A stretch of DNA of 64,000 bases from Nocardia otitidiscaviarum NBRC 14405 (GCF_000308635.1 NZ_BAGD01000035.1:1-64000), one strand, 5' to 3'. Numbered from the stretch's first letter, positions 7,060-16,211 are shown. Notes: a model not told the origin generated them from the sequence alone. Program-made: numbers and translations.

Positions 7060-8183
7060 CGGTCCGTTGCCTCCTCGATGAACCGCGCCCATTCGGGCAG
7101 CGGACGTCCCTGCTCCACCGCGCGGCGCACCGTGCGCCGTGCGCGCGGCACATCGGGTGCCATGGCATCGAGCCAGCCGGTGGTGCTACCCCACATCGCA
7201 CGGACCCTGCGGGTCCGCTCACCCTCGCCGATCTCCCAGACCGGTGGGTCCTCGTGGGTGAGATCGGCCCCGTCGACGACGTGGTAGGTCTGGCCCGGAT
7301 ACGCGGCCAGGACCAGCATCCCGGCGGGATCGCGCAGTCCGTGGTCCATGCCGCCCACCACCTCGAGCACATGGTGTTTCACCGGCCCGTCGATACCGTG
7401 GACGCCGAAAGTCATCGGGTGCAACCAGAATCCGGGCTGCTCACCGAGCAGACGCAGGGTCGCGCGCACCGCGCTCGGCACCTGTCGCACACCCTGTTCG
7501 GCGGCGAAGCGGTCGATCGCCGTGTCGGATGCGCCGACGACCGAATCCCGGCGCAATCCCGCCGCGAAGACCCGCTCGACGGTATCGCCGATCCGTATGC
7601 CCGGATCCGTGACCGGGGGAGTGCTCGCGGTGCGCGGCAGGATGAACCGGGCCCAGGATGGACGCGGTCGACCATCGCGGTCGTACCGTTCCAGCTCCCG
7701 GCGCCGACTTTCGACGAGCGGCTCCATCTCGGTGAACCACGCGGAGGTCGAGTCCCAACGGCGGACCACCCGGTCGTCGCCGATTTCCCAGACCGGTGGG
7801 TCGTCCAACGCCAGGTCCGCCCCGTCGATCCCGTGGAAGAGATAGCCCTGATGCGCCGACAGCACCAACATGCCCGCCGGATCGCGCATCTCCGATTCGG
7901 TCCGGCCGTACACCCGGCTGACGACACCGCGCTTCACCGTATCGTCGATACCGCTCTCGACTCCGAAATCGGTTCCATCGAACCATAATCCAGGTCCGCC
8001 GCCGATCAGCCGGAACACCTCGCGCACCGCGACGGGAACGTGCGCGACCTGTTGCCGGTTGGCGTAACGCACGATCTCCTCGTCGGTGGCGCCCCGCACC
8101 GAATCCCGTCGCAAGCCCTGCGCGAGCACCTCCTCGAAGGCGGACCGGATCCGCTCGCGCGCTGCCTCCTGTGATCGAGTCAT
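7056..8183 (-). CDS. Tandem SUKH (SMI1/KNR4-like) immunity protein
   Basis: A 375-residue protein made of two copies of one domain of about 180 residues. Both halves carry GLRRDSVxGAxD, VPxAVR, an FGVxxGID loop, RDPAGMLVLxA, HxxDGADL, DPPVWEIG and a closing GRPxPxWARFI. The pattern, an N-terminal helix with a gap and then a hydrophobic beta-rich part containing DPPVWEIG, fits the SUKH superfamily, the commonest immunity fold of polymorphic toxin systems. Its ATG overlaps the toxin stop (ATGA at 8180-8183), which ties production of the neutraliser to the toxin. Two domains could mean dual binding or protection against two toxin variants. The SUKH assignment is by pattern only. Confidence 0.65.
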   Translation of the reverse strand: MTRSQEAARERIRSAFEEVLAQGLRRDSVRGATDEEIVRYANRQQVAHVPVAVREVFRLIGGGPGLWFDGTDFGVESGIDDTVKRGVVSRVYGRTESEMRDPAGMLVLSAHQGYLFHGIDGADLALDDPPVWEIGDDRVVRRWDSTSAWFTEMEPLVESRRRELERYDRDGRPRPSWARFILPRTASTPPVTDPGIRIGDTVERVFAAGLRRDSVVGASDTAIDRFAAEQGVRQVPSAVRATLRLLGEQPGFWLHPMTFGVHGIDGPVKHHVLEVVGGMDHGLRDPAGMLVLAAYPGQTYHVVDGADLTHEDPPVWEIGEGERTRRVRAMWGSTTGWLDAMAPDVPRARRTVRRAVEQGRPLPEWARFIEEATDR

Positions 8184-11100
8184 AACGGATACAACCTATC
8201 GAGCGCGAGGTTGACGGCCTCCAACCGGATATTGGGGAACATGCGCTGATACACCTCGAGCAGGTTGGTGCACGAGAAGCAGATCTGGAACCGCTCGGGC
8301 ATATCGTGTGTCCGAGCGGATGGCAGGTCGATGACCAGTCGTAGGTCACCGGCGATATCCGCGGCGGTGAACGGGGTATGGGCCCGGCCCTCCCGGGCGG
8401 CCGCCGCGGCGGCGCGGGCATTGAGCTCGTCGATGGCCAACTCGATGCGCAGTCGGGTGCGCTGCTCTTCGGCCGCACGGCCCGGCCGCATATCGGGAAC
8501 GGCCGACTTGTGCACCTCCTGCGCGTCCTGAACGACCTGGTCCACCAGCTCCCAGGGCAGATCGGTGTCGTTCACCAACTCGTGCACCGTGGCGTCCCGG
8601 ATGGTCCGGGGCGTGTAGGGGGTGCCGTTGGCGGCGGCTTCCCGGGCCGCGTCGCGGTTGTCCTCGACGAGGAAGCGGTTGATCTCCAGCCACGTCTTCC
8701 GCACCTCGGCGTAATCGGCCTTCGCCGCGGTATCCACCGCCTGGATGGCCTCGTTCAGCACCCGCTCGACATCCTCGCGGGGCAGCCCGCTGTACTGCTC
8801 CAACTGGTGCCGCAGCAGTTCCTCGAACAGCTTCGGTTCGGAGTCGTTGGCGCGGTCGGTGCCCTCACCCGTGCGCGGCACGCCGGTTTCCGGATCGTAG
8901 GAGGTGGCGTGGAAGGTCTCGAAGACACGCTGCCCCTTGGGCGGCCGGTCCGGTGCTTTCGACGCGGGTGCCCAATCGTGGTGCGCGCCACTGAAGTTGA
9001 AGAAGTCGGTGGCGGTGCCGACCCTGGCGTCCCGGTAGCGGGCCGTGGTGAGGGCGCGATCCAGAGGGCGGCGCTTCCCGTCCACGGCGGGATTTCGATT
9101 GGTCTCGGCCTGGACTGATTCGAAGCCCGCTAGACGCCGTTCCCGGTTCTCGTCCCGCAACTCGCGGAAGTCCTCGAGCCGCTGCGGGGTGTCGGGGATA
9201 TCGCGGGCGCGATCGCGTGCCCGGTCGGGGTCCAGGTCGAGAACGTCCTCCGGCCGAGTGCCGGGTGCGAAGCCGTCCTCGGTGGCGGCGGTCGTGGTGC
9301 CGTCCGGATGATGGGTCTGCCACAGCCCGTCCGGTGGGATGCGGGGCCGCCGGTTGCCGTCGGGACCGATCTCGGCGGTGGCGGTGTAGACGCGGCCCGC
9401 GGAGTCGGTCCAGGCCGGTGCCGTGGGCGCGAGCACATCCACACCCAGATGCTCGGCCAGTCGGGTGGCGAAGGTGTTCGAACCGGCGTCACAGCCGATG
9501 AGGCGAATGGGAGTGCTTCCGTCCCAACCGGTTCGGCGGAGCAGATCGCCGTACTGTGCGGGTGTGTAGAGGTCGTCGCCGATGCGCGCGTGCCCGTCCG
9601 GGGTGATGTGGACGTCGGCGGTGAAGCGATTCGGATCCGGCGGCACCCGGTGGGGCAGGTCGCCGAGGACCGGATCACCGCGATGGTGCGAGACACCGGC
9701 GGGAGTCGGCTCGGCGTAGCGCGTGGCGGCGGGCACCGCATCCGCGTAGGTGGATCGGATGTCCTGCGAATTCGCTTGGTCGGCAACCGATTCCGTCGCC
9801 TGCGCGCCATCGGGGTCGTAGACGATCACCATGCGGTGGTCGGGACGCGGCGGCACGAACTGCGCCATCTTCCCGGCGTCCAGCGTATTGCTGGCTCCGG
9901 CGTCGATGGTGTAGTCGTAGTCGTCGTTGCCCGGGGGCGGGAATTCGGTGCTCTCGGCCACCCGGAACGGGCCGCCGGTGTCGCCGTAGCGGCGCTGAAT
10001 CGCCTCCCACAGTTTGTCGCCGTCGATGTGCCCGCGGTCGCCGAGCCGGCCGCCGTTCTCGATCGGCTTCTCCGGCTTCATATCCCATTGCAGCTCGATC
10101 CTGCCACCGGGCGCGAGTGTGTTCGCCAGTCCGGCGGCCAGCGCGTCGTAGGCGGCATCGGGCAGTTTGGCGCTGACATTGTTGATGTAGATCCGTGCCA
10201 CGGCGCCGGTGGTACCGTCGCCGAGTACGTGGCCGCTGAACAACAGGTCACCGAACACCATGACGGTGCCCGGTTCGGTGAGCGGTCCCGGGTCGAGAAT
10301 GCCGAGATTGCGGCGGCGCTGCCCGGCCACGGCGAAATCGGAGGCGAGTTCGGTCTTGATGACCAGACCGGCACCGGATCGGTCGCCGACCGGTGTCATC
10401 TCGACGGCGAAGGCGCTGCGGCCGACGCCGACGTCGATGGTGTGCGCACCGGCGACCGCCGCGGGCACGGACGGCCGGGGCTGATGCGGAAGCGGCTGGT
10501 TGTCGGGGCCGAACACGTTCTGCGCCAAGGGAAGCCGATGTTGCGGTCGTGGCCGTGACAGGATCTCGACCGCGGCGGCGCCGTCGGCCGGATCGTGCAC
10601 GATCACGGCGAACTCGAGGTTCAGCCCGTTCTCGGTGGCGCCGCGATTGGCCCGGTCGACCTGCCGGAGGAGGTCGCCGAGCGTGGTCTGCTCACCGTCG
10701 ACGGTGAGCGCGCCCGTGGCCGGATCGAGGACGCCGGTAATACGGCTCGGACCGATCCCGAAGGCGTCCGCGGCCTCGTGCATGCGGTGGAACGCCGCCG
10801 GACCGAGGGCATCGCGGAAGGCGTCGGGCATGGCGTTGTGGAATGTGTCGATGGCCTGGTGCACCGCCTGGGCTCGATCCGGCCCGCTGAAGGTCGGATT
10901 GTTGATCGCCTCGTTGATCGGATCGAGTGCGCTCAGCAGCTCCGGCGTCTTCACGGTCTTGCGCGCGGGTGCGGCGGCGGGATCGTTGAAGATGGGGTCG
11001 AAGACACGCCGCGCGAGTTCCTCGCGCATTCGCCCGTCGAGCGCGCGCTGCTCCACCCGCACGACATCGTCGACGAAGTCGCCGCCCAGCAGGTGTCGGA

Positions 11101-14100
11101 GGCGGTCGAGGTGTGCTGTCGGGTCGAGGTCGGTATTCGGCAGGTTCTGGTCGATGGTCGGTCGTGCGCCGAGCACGTCGCGCAATTCGAGGTCGATGCG
11201 CCGCGCGAGTTCGGGATGCCGGTCGGTCAGGTGCTGCCGCACGGTGTCGGCGTGCTCCGGATCGTGGAAGCCGAGCTGGTTCACCAGATCGTTCAGATCG
11301 GTTCGCAGCCCCGGGAGTTCGCGCGACCGCGCGGGATCGAAGGTCGCGCGGTCGATCTGCGCGGTGAGCACCCGCAGCTCCGCGAAGCGGCCGTCGAGGT
11401 GCGGCGTCTGCTGGGACGGGCGATCGGCGATCGGGTCGATGTCGATCACCGGATCCTGCGAGAGCCGGATCTCGGCCAGCTCGTGGGCGACCGCCCGGAC
11501 GACGTCCTGATCGCGTGTCCGCGGCGAGACGTGCACCTCGTAGCCCGAACCATCGGGGCGGGAGGTGAATTCCGCGACCGCGCCGTCGGTGGTGGGGCCG
11601 ACGGCGACCGTCACGGTCCGGCCGTCGGGCAGCACGAAGTGGCCCTGGTCCCGGTTCCACGCCATGCCCTCGGGCGTGATCAGGCCCAGATTGTTGCCGA
11701 TCTCCCCGGACAGGCGCTCGGGCGTCAGGTCGGGCTGGCCCTCGGGGCGTGCGCTGCCGTCGAAGTCGCCGACCCGGCTCGCGGCGCCGTGCTCCGGTGA
11801 GCGGTTCGGGCCGCGGGTGCCCTGCGGCGTGGAGTCGGAACCGCTCGGTCCGGGGATCGGCGTCGCGATCGGCACCACCGCTGCGGTGTCGACGGGGGTA
11901 TCCGGTGAGCTCTGCTCGCGATCGACGGTGGTATCGGCGGACGCGGGCGCGCCGGGTGGTTCGACCCCGGTTCGGCCTGCCTGCATCGGTCCGGTGGTGC
12001 CCGGGTACGGAGCGCGATCCGCGCCCGCACGGATCTCCACACCCGCCGACGGCCGATCGGCATCGGCTGTCGCCGGTGCGAATCGGCTTGGCGCACTGCT
12101 ACCTCCGTCCAACGGAGGCGCGGTCGGGCCGTTGTCCGGGAGTGTGGCCGACGTCGCGTCGGGGGGTGCGGTCGACGTCGCATCCGAGGGTGTGGTCGGG
12201 CTCGCGCCGGAGGGTGTGGGCGACGTGGCATCCGAGGGTGTGGTCGGGCTCGCGCCGGAGGGTACGGTCGACGTCGCATCTGAGGGTGCGGTCGGGCTCG
12301 CGTCGGAAGGTGTGGGCGACGTCGTGCCCGGGGATGTCGTCGGACTGACGCTCGGGGTCGCGCCCGGGGGTGCGGTCGGACCCGCGTTCGCTGGGGTGAC
12401 GCGGGTCGCACCGGTCGAGTCTGCCCCGCGCGCGCCGCTACCGGACGGGGAAGATGTGGATGCGGTGGTCGACGTCGGTGCCGACGCGGTGGTGCCGGAG
12501 GTGCCCGACGTGCTTCCGGCAAGACCGGTCGGTGCGCCACCGAGGGGTGCGGCCGGACCCGCGCCGACGGGTGCTGTCGATGCCGCCCCCGTGTCGGCCG
12601 TCGGGGACGTGGATCCCGCATTCGTCGCGGGCGCGTCGATGGCGGAGCGCTGGCCGGGCTGCGATTTCGAATTGTCCGAGGTATCCGAGCTCGAATGGGG
12701 GTCGTCGGACACGCCCGAGGGCTCGGTTCCGTCGCGAGTCGAGTCCTGTTCACTCGTCGCATGATCCGAGTCGGCCTCGGCGCGCTGCGAGTCCTCGCGC
12801 CGGTCCGATTCGTCGCGATTCGAGGACGAGTCGGTGTCCGATCTGCCCGGCTCGCCGTCGGACTTGTCCCCAGCCCGCGTGCCGCCGTCCGAGGATTCCG
12901 AATCGGCGCGGTCGGACCGGCCACCCGCATCCGCGTCGGCCTCCGAGCTCGGTCGCCCGGTCTGCCCACCGCCGGGGGATTCGCCCCCCGAACTCGAGGT
13001 CTGATCGTCGCCGGACCGGGATGCGGAATCGGCGCCGATAGGCGCGGTCTCACTCGACCCGGCCGGGCGCAGGGATGGACCGTCGCCCGATGTGGTGCTA
13101 CCGGAGTTCGCGCCCACGTTCGGCGTATTGCCGCCGGTGGTGCCGGGATCGCCGTCGGTACCGGTCGGGCTGGTCGTCGTGTCGGTGCCGGGGACCGGCC
13201 CAGTGCTGCTGCCATCGCCGATGGTGGAGTCCAGGGGCGCGCCGGAGAAATCGGACTTTCCGCTGAACCCGTAGAGGGCGCTCGGCCCAGCCCCCGACAG
13301 CGCACCGCCGGTGAGCGAGCGCGGATCGAAATCCCAGTTGCCGGTGAGGGCACCGCCGCCCAGCCACGCGGCCCCGGCCCCGGCCGTACCGGCGGTGGCG
13401 CCGGTGAGAGCGCCGTTCAGCGCACCCTTCCAACCGCCCATATCGGTGGGGAACAGGTGACCCGCACCGAAACCGACGCCGCCGCCCACCCCACCGGCGA
13501 AGGCGGAGACGGCGGCATTGATGCCGACCTTGTTCCAGTCGTAGCCGTCGATACTGCCGGTCTGGTTCTGAATGGCCTGCACCAGCAGCTCTTCGCTGAC
13601 CCCCTGCACGGTCTCGACCAGCGCCTCCTGGCCGATCTCGTAGACCAGTTTGGGGAGAATCCGCTGCAGTACCGGTCTGGTGATGTGCCGGCCCAGGGTG
13701 GTCGTGATGCGCAGGGCCAGCCGTTCCGCGAGCTTGCGGAACGTAATGCGAGCCATGGCGAAGATGGTGCCGTGCAGCAGCGGCGCGGCGGGTCCGGCGG
13801 CAGCGGCCCAGGCCAGTTCCGCCAGCAGCCAGCCGCCCGCGATATAGAAGCTGAGCTTGGCGGCCTGGAGTTCGTCGCCCATGCCGTCGGCGGCCGCGGC
13901 GAGCGAACGGTAGTGCTCGGCGAGTTGCCCGATGGACCCGTGCTCCTCGGACCCCTCACCCTCGCGCAGTGGTTTCAGCCACTCCAGGATCTTGTCGCCG
14001 CCGGTACCGTCGGGGTAGGCGTCACCGACACCGCGGACGAGATCGTCCAGATCGTTCAGGAGGGCGTCGACCTCATCCGCGACGGCCTGCAAATCGCGGC

Positions 14101-14194
14101 CCATCTGCCACATGAGGTCTTCATTGCCGTGCGGCCAGTCCGCTCCGACCAGCCATTCCAGCCACTCCAGCCATGACGGAAACTGAAGTGCCAC
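8180..14194 (-). CDS. Very large polymorphic toxin with CpnT-like WXG100 N-terminal domain and deaminase-like C-terminus
   Basis: 2004 residues. Domains in order: an N-terminal helical domain of the WXG100-like, CpnT type (VALQFPSWLEWLEWLVGADW...NEDLMWQMG), a Gly-rich hydrophobic helical region to about residue 300, a long Ser/Thr/Pro/Asp-rich linker with 8-residue repeats (about residues 330-830), several globular modules including RLIGCDAGSNTFATRLAEHL, and a C-terminal toxin domain. That domain has an RVFETFHAT strand, a DSE motif (residues 1784-1786) and C-F-S-C (1972-1975) followed by NLLEVYQRMFPNI, reminiscent of XOO_2897-type nucleic-acid deaminases. The CxxC plus FPNI ending is typical; the 186-residue spacing is not. 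The GTG at 14194 follows GAGGA and starts the conserved ALQFPSWL; further in-frame sequence upstream is not conserved-looking. Export by the ESX system is inferred. Confidence 0.7.
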   Translation of the reverse strand: MALQFPSWLEWLEWLVGADWPHGNEDLMWQMGRDLQAVADEVDALLNDLDDLVRGVGDAYPDGTGGDKILEWLKPLREGEGSEEHGSIGQLAEHYRSLAAAADGMGDELQAAKLSFYIAGGWLLAELAWAAAAGPAAPLLHGTIFAMARITFRKLAERLALRITTTLGRHITRPVLQRILPKLVYEIGQEALVETVQGVSEELLVQAIQNQTGSIDGYDWNKVGINAAVSAFAGGVGGGVGFGAGHLFPTDMGGWKGALNGALTGATAGTAGAGAAWLGGGALTGNWDFDPRSLTGGALSGAGPSALYGFSGKSDFSGAPLDSTIGDGSSTGPVPGTDTTTSPTGTDGDPGTTGGNTPNVGANSGSTTSGDGPSLRPAGSSETAPIGADSASRSGDDQTSSSGGESPGGGQTGRPSSEADADAGGRSDRADSESSDGGTRAGDKSDGEPGRSDTDSSSNRDESDRREDSQRAEADSDHATSEQDSTRDGTEPSGVSDDPHSSSDTSDNSKSQPGQRSAIDAPATNAGSTSPTADTGAASTAPVGAGPAAPLGGAPTGLAGSTSGTSGTTASAPTSTTASTSSPSGSGARGADSTGATRVTPANAGPTAPPGATPSVSPTTSPGTTSPTPSDASPTAPSDATSTVPSGASPTTPSDATSPTPSGASPTTPSDATSTAPPDATSATLPDNGPTAPPLDGGSSAPSRFAPATADADRPSAGVEIRAGADRAPYPGTTGPMQAGRTGVEPPGAPASADTTVDREQSSPDTPVDTAAVVPIATPIPGPSGSDSTPQGTRGPNRSPEHGAASRVGDFDGSARPEGQPDLTPERLSGEIGNNLGLITPEGMAWNRDQGHFVLPDGRTVTVAVGPTTDGAVAEFTSRPDGSGYEVHVSPRTRDQDVVRAVAHELAEIRLSQDPVIDIDPIADRPSQQTPHLDGRFAELRVLTAQIDRATFDPARSRELPGLRTDLNDLVNQLGFHDPEHADTVRQHLTDRHPELARRIDLELRDVLGARPTIDQNLPNTDLDPTAHLDRLRHLLGGDFVDDVVRVEQRALDGRMREELARRVFDPIFNDPAAAPARKTVKTPELLSALDPINEAINNPTFSGPDRAQAVHQAIDTFHNAMPDAFRDALGPAAFHRMHEAADAFGIGPSRITGVLDPATGALTVDGEQTTLGDLLRQVDRANRGATENGLNLEFAVIVHDPADGAAAVEILSRPRPQHRLPLAQNVFGPDNQPLPHQPRPSVPAAVAGAHTIDVGVGRSAFAVEMTPVGDRSGAGLVIKTELASDFAVAGQRRRNLGILDPGPLTEPGTVMVFGDLLFSGHVLGDGTTGAVARIYINNVSAKLPDAAYDALAAGLANTLAPGGRIELQWDMKPEKPIENGGRLGDRGHIDGDKLWEAIQRRYGDTGGPFRVAESTEFPPPGNDDYDYTIDAGASNTLDAGKMAQFVPPRPDHRMVIVYDPDGAQATESVADQANSQDIRSTYADAVPAATRYAEPTPAGVSHHRGDPVLGDLPHRVPPDPNRFTADVHITPDGHARIGDDLYTPAQYGDLLRRTGWDGSTPIRLIGCDAGSNTFATRLAEHLGVDVLAPTAPAWTDSAGRVYTATAEIGPDGNRRPRIPPDGLWQTHHPDGTTTAATEDGFAPGTRPEDVLDLDPDRARDRARDIPDTPQRLEDFRELRDENRERRLAGFESVQAETNRNPAVDGKRRPLDRALTTARYRDARVGTATDFFNFSGAHHDWAPASKAPDRPPKGQRVFETFHATSYDPETGVPRTGEGTDRANDSEPKLFEELLRHQLEQYSGLPREDVERVLNEAIQAVDTAAKADYAEVRKTWLEINRFLVEDNRDAAREAAANGTPYTPRTIRDATVHELVNDTDLPWELVDQVVQDAQEVHKSAVPDMRPGRAAEEQRTRLRIELAIDELNARAAAAAAREGRAHTPFTAADIAGDLRLVIDLPSARTHDMPERFQICFSCTNLLEVYQRMFPNIRLEAVNLALDRLYPL
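12150..12390. repeat. Degenerate 24-bp coding repeats in toxin linker
   Basis: Within the toxin gene, a 24-bp unit encoding an 8-residue Ser/Thr/Pro/Ala/Asp motif (for example ASPTTPSD alternating with ATSPTPSG) is repeated about seven to nine times. The copies are close to one another in DNA as well as protein, implying recent slippage or unequal exchange. It forms part of a flexible, probably extracellular linker between the export domain and the toxic end. Boundaries are approximate. Confidence 0.7.
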
Positions 14195-14228
14195 ACATAT
14201 CCTCGGACGGTGTCGTGTTGATCTCGGC

Positions 14229-14271
14229 GAGATCGACTGTGCCACAACGGGTAGGTGAACTCAACATGAAC
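14229..14271 (-). promoter_or_regulatory. 43-bp element upstream of the toxin gene, shared with 16589-16631
   Basis: This segment matches 16589-16631 at 36 of 43 positions by hand alignment, including a run of 18 identical bases that holds GATCGACTGTGCCACA. Read on the minus strand, both copies lie 34-51 nt before a start codon (toxin gene and WXG100 gene) and offer TTGAGT (here) or TTGTGG (other copy), a 17-nt spacer and CACAGT, which would suit a shared promoter. The core TGTGGCACA is an odd-length palindrome, a possible operator. It also lies in the divergent gap before the plus-strand gene at 14306. Confidence 0.55.
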
Positions 14272-14305
14272 ACCGTAGTGATAGCCTCCCGACGGAGGAG
14301 ATGGC

Positions 14306-14977
14306 ATGGGCGAGATTCCGGGAGCACGACAGGAGCTCGACCGCCTGGGTCAGGCCCTGCGTGCGCAGCTCACCGAGCTCGTCGCCCGGCTGACCCCCGA
14401 GGCGGCCGATGATCTCTTCATGCCCGCCGAACCCAAGGTTGCCGACTGGCGCGAGCCGGAAGGGTACCGATACTCGGCGATCGTGCGTGGGACGCGCTCG
14501 GCGGATCCCGGGAGCGTGCTCGACCGCGCGAGTGACCTGCTGACCGCCGCGGCGTGGCGGGTTTCCGGACCGGAGGATTCCGACGGGCGCGGCGCCATGG
14601 TGCTCACGGGCAGCCGTGACGGCATGACGATCGAGATTCGCGTCTGGGCGGACGCTCCCGGCGTGCTGTACAGCGCGCACACTCCCGCCGTCGCGCTCTA
14701 CACGCCGGAACCACCGGAAGCGCCCGAGCCGGTCCGCACACCGGATACGGTCACACCCGGCTATGTGCTGTGCTACGAATGCGACGGTCTGGGCTGGTGC
14801 CCGACCTGCGGTGGGCAGGGCTGGATCACCGGCGCCGACGGTGACCAGCAGCCGTGCCCGGAGTGCCTGCGTCAGCGGGTCTGCCCCATCTGCCGCGGCG
14901 CGGGACAGCTGTACATCACCGACCTGCGACCGGAGGAGCGCGCACTCTACGCGGAGCTGCGCGACGAGCCGCAGTAG
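14306..14977 (+). CDS. Hypothetical protein with C-terminal DnaJ-like Cys-rich (CxxC) zinc region
   Basis: 223 residues. The N-terminal half is a soluble alpha/beta region (ARQELDRLGQALRAQLTELV, then GYRYSAIVRGTRSADPG and a strand-rich stretch GMTIEIRVWADAPG). The C-terminal third has four CxxC pairs spaced as in the DnaJ zinc-binding region: CYEC, CPTCGGQG, CPEC and CPICRGAG. The ATG follows GGAGGAG. It is divergent from the toxin gene and shares its upstream region, and is followed by another CxxC gene at 15016. No signal peptide or membrane segment is visible. It could be a toxin chaperone or an immunity-related factor, but nothing in the sequence proves this. Confidence 0.55.
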   Translation: MGEIPGARQELDRLGQALRAQLTELVARLTPEAADDLFMPAEPKVADWREPEGYRYSAIVRGTRSADPGSVLDRASDLLTAAAWRVSGPEDSDGRGAMVLTGSRDGMTIEIRVWADAPGVLYSAHTPAVALYTPEPPEAPEPVRTPDTVTPGYVLCYECDGLGWCPTCGGQGWITGADGDQQPCPECLRQRVCPICRGAGQLYITDLRPEERALYAELRDEPQ

Positions 14978-15015
14978 GCTGCCCGGTGCCTGGTCGTCAG
15001 AGGAGGGGAGTGCCC

Positions 15016-15570
15016 GTGCCGGATGTCTTGCCGTTGGCGCGGACCAATGCCGAGGCACGGCTGTTCCTGGATCTGCAACCCTGCCCGGAATGCGGTGCGG
15101 GCAGCTGCGTCTTCCGCAGCGCGGTGGTGACCGTGGACGGCGTGCTGGCCAGCCGCTACACCGGCGACTGCGGACAGTGCGGTGCGCATCGGGTGTACGA
15201 ATTCCGGCTGCCCGACGTGGTGCTGCCGCCGCCCGCCGATTCGGTGCGATTCGGTGCGGAGGATCCCTCGCAACTGCTGGACCCCGGTGTGTGGCTGTGG
15301 TACTCGGATATGTGTGCCCGCCGGGTCCCCGCCGACGGCGCGGAATTGGACGGTCGAGCGCGCCGCACCGCCCGGCACACCCTGGCGACAGCGCTGGCCG
15401 CGGTCGACGAGGTGCTGAAATTCCTGCCGCCGAATGAGAACCGGGTGCCCGCAGCGGCCTTCTTCTCCGCGGATGGCCGAGCGGTATACGACCGGGAGCC
15501 CGGACGCTTCACCCGAGAACGGCTGACGGCCATCCGCGATCAGTACGCCGCGACGCTGGCCCGCTGGTAG
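15016..15570 (+). CDS. Hypothetical protein with N-terminal zinc ribbon
   Basis: 184 residues from the GTG at 15016, chosen because GAGGAGGGGA lies about 8 nt upstream; a GTG at 15010 is also possible. Near the N-terminus PCPECGAG and, some 35 residues on, GDCGQCGAH form a treble or ribbon of two CxxC pairs. The rest is mixed alpha/beta with VWLWYSDMCARRVP and a helix with RTARHTLATALAAVDEVLKFL, then FSADGRAVYDREPGRFTRERL. I do not recognise the family. It sits 38 nt after the Cys-rich gene at 14306, probably co-transcribed, and ends before a strong inverted repeat. Confidence 0.55.
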   Translation: MPDVLPLARTNAEARLFLDLQPCPECGAGSCVFRSAVVTVDGVLASRYTGDCGQCGAHRVYEFRLPDVVLPPPADSVRFGAEDPSQLLDPGVWLWYSDMCARRVPADGAELDGRARRTARHTLATALAAVDEVLKFLPPNENRVPAAAFFSADGRAVYDREPGRFTRERLTAIRDQYAATLARW

Positions 15571-15627
15571 CACAGCCACCGACTACGCGGGCGCGCCACT
15601 CGGATACCGCTGATTGGTCGATCGATC

Positions 15628-15680
15628 ACGGGGAACTGGTGGCGGCGTCGGCCGAGAGCGGTCCGCCACCAGTTCCCCGT
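15628..15680. terminator. Perfect 18-bp inverted repeat, likely bidirectional terminator
   Basis: Arms 15628-15645 and 15663-15680 are exact reverse complements, with a 17-nt loop. It lies in the 137-bp gap between convergent genes (15016-15570 plus and 15708-16211 minus), the expected place for a two-way intrinsic terminator. There is no U tract, as is common in high-GC actinobacteria. The stem is GC-rich and very stable. Confidence 0.75.
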
Positions 15681-15707
15681 CGCCGATTCATCCATTCCGC
15701 GTGATCG

Positions 15708-16211
15708 TCACCAGGACCGGTCGGTCGCACCGGGATTTCCTCGGGAACGCCACTCCTCGTATTCCTCGGCATCGGCGTACGTCGGGGCGTCGGCTTCCCG
15801 GTCGAGCCGTTCCCGAGCGTCCGGCGGTGCCATGGACGCGTCGGGGATGGCGGGCCGCTGATCTTCCAGGTCGGGCAGTTCCTCGAGCAGTTCCGACAGC
15901 TTCGGCATCCTGGCCCGCCGATCCGCCAGCGGCCGCATCAACTCCTCGGTCTTGCGCGCCGCCTCCGCTGCCGCCTTCTGCGCCGCGCTGGTGACCGCCT
16001 TGGCGATCTCGGCATACGACAACTCGCCGACATCATCGGCGAACCGGGTAGCGATCACCGCGCCATCGGCATTGACGGTCACGGTGACCCGTCCGCCACC
16101 GGCCGTCGCGGCGGCGGTGAGCCTGGCTCGCTCCTGCGCCGCCGCCCCGATGGCCCGCATCTGCTCGGAGAAACCCTCCAGCAGGGTCGCCGCATCACCT
16201 TCGCCGTACAC
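15708..16211 (-). CDS. YbaB/EbfC-like protein with acidic C-terminal extension
   Basis: 167 residues from the GTG at 16211, preferred over the GTG at 16220 because GGAG then lies 8 nt upstream. The first 90 residues follow the YbaB plan: helix EGFSEQMRAIGAAAQERARL, hairpin GRVTVTVNADGAVIATRF, then a helix rich in Ala/Lys. The last 70 residues are acidic and Pro-rich, with YADAEEYEEWRSRG near the end. It follows the WXG100 gene by 14 nt in the same operon. Compared with the 100-residue YbaB-like genes of the esp cassettes it carries an added tail. It may act as an accessory for export of the WXG100 protein or toxin, or bind DNA. Confidence 0.65.
   Translation of the reverse strand: MYGEGDAATLLEGFSEQMRAIGAAAQERARLTAAATAGGGRVTVTVNADGAVIATRFADDVGELSYAEIAKAVTSAAQKAAAEAARKTEELMRPLADRRARMPKLSELLEELPDLEDQRPAIPDASMAPPDARERLDREADAPTYADAEEYEEWRSRGNPGATDRSW

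Noticed and set aside
12150..12390. Repeats in the toxin gene as a CRISPR array
   Set aside because: The units are 24 bp, in frame and without unique spacers.
11725..13353. 542-codon frame in the toxin gene and a 493-codon frame on its other strand (12695-14176)
   Set aside because: Both are shadows of the repetitive Ser/Thr/Pro linker and the hydrophobic N-terminal part; the 2004-residue toxin frame has recognisable domains throughout.
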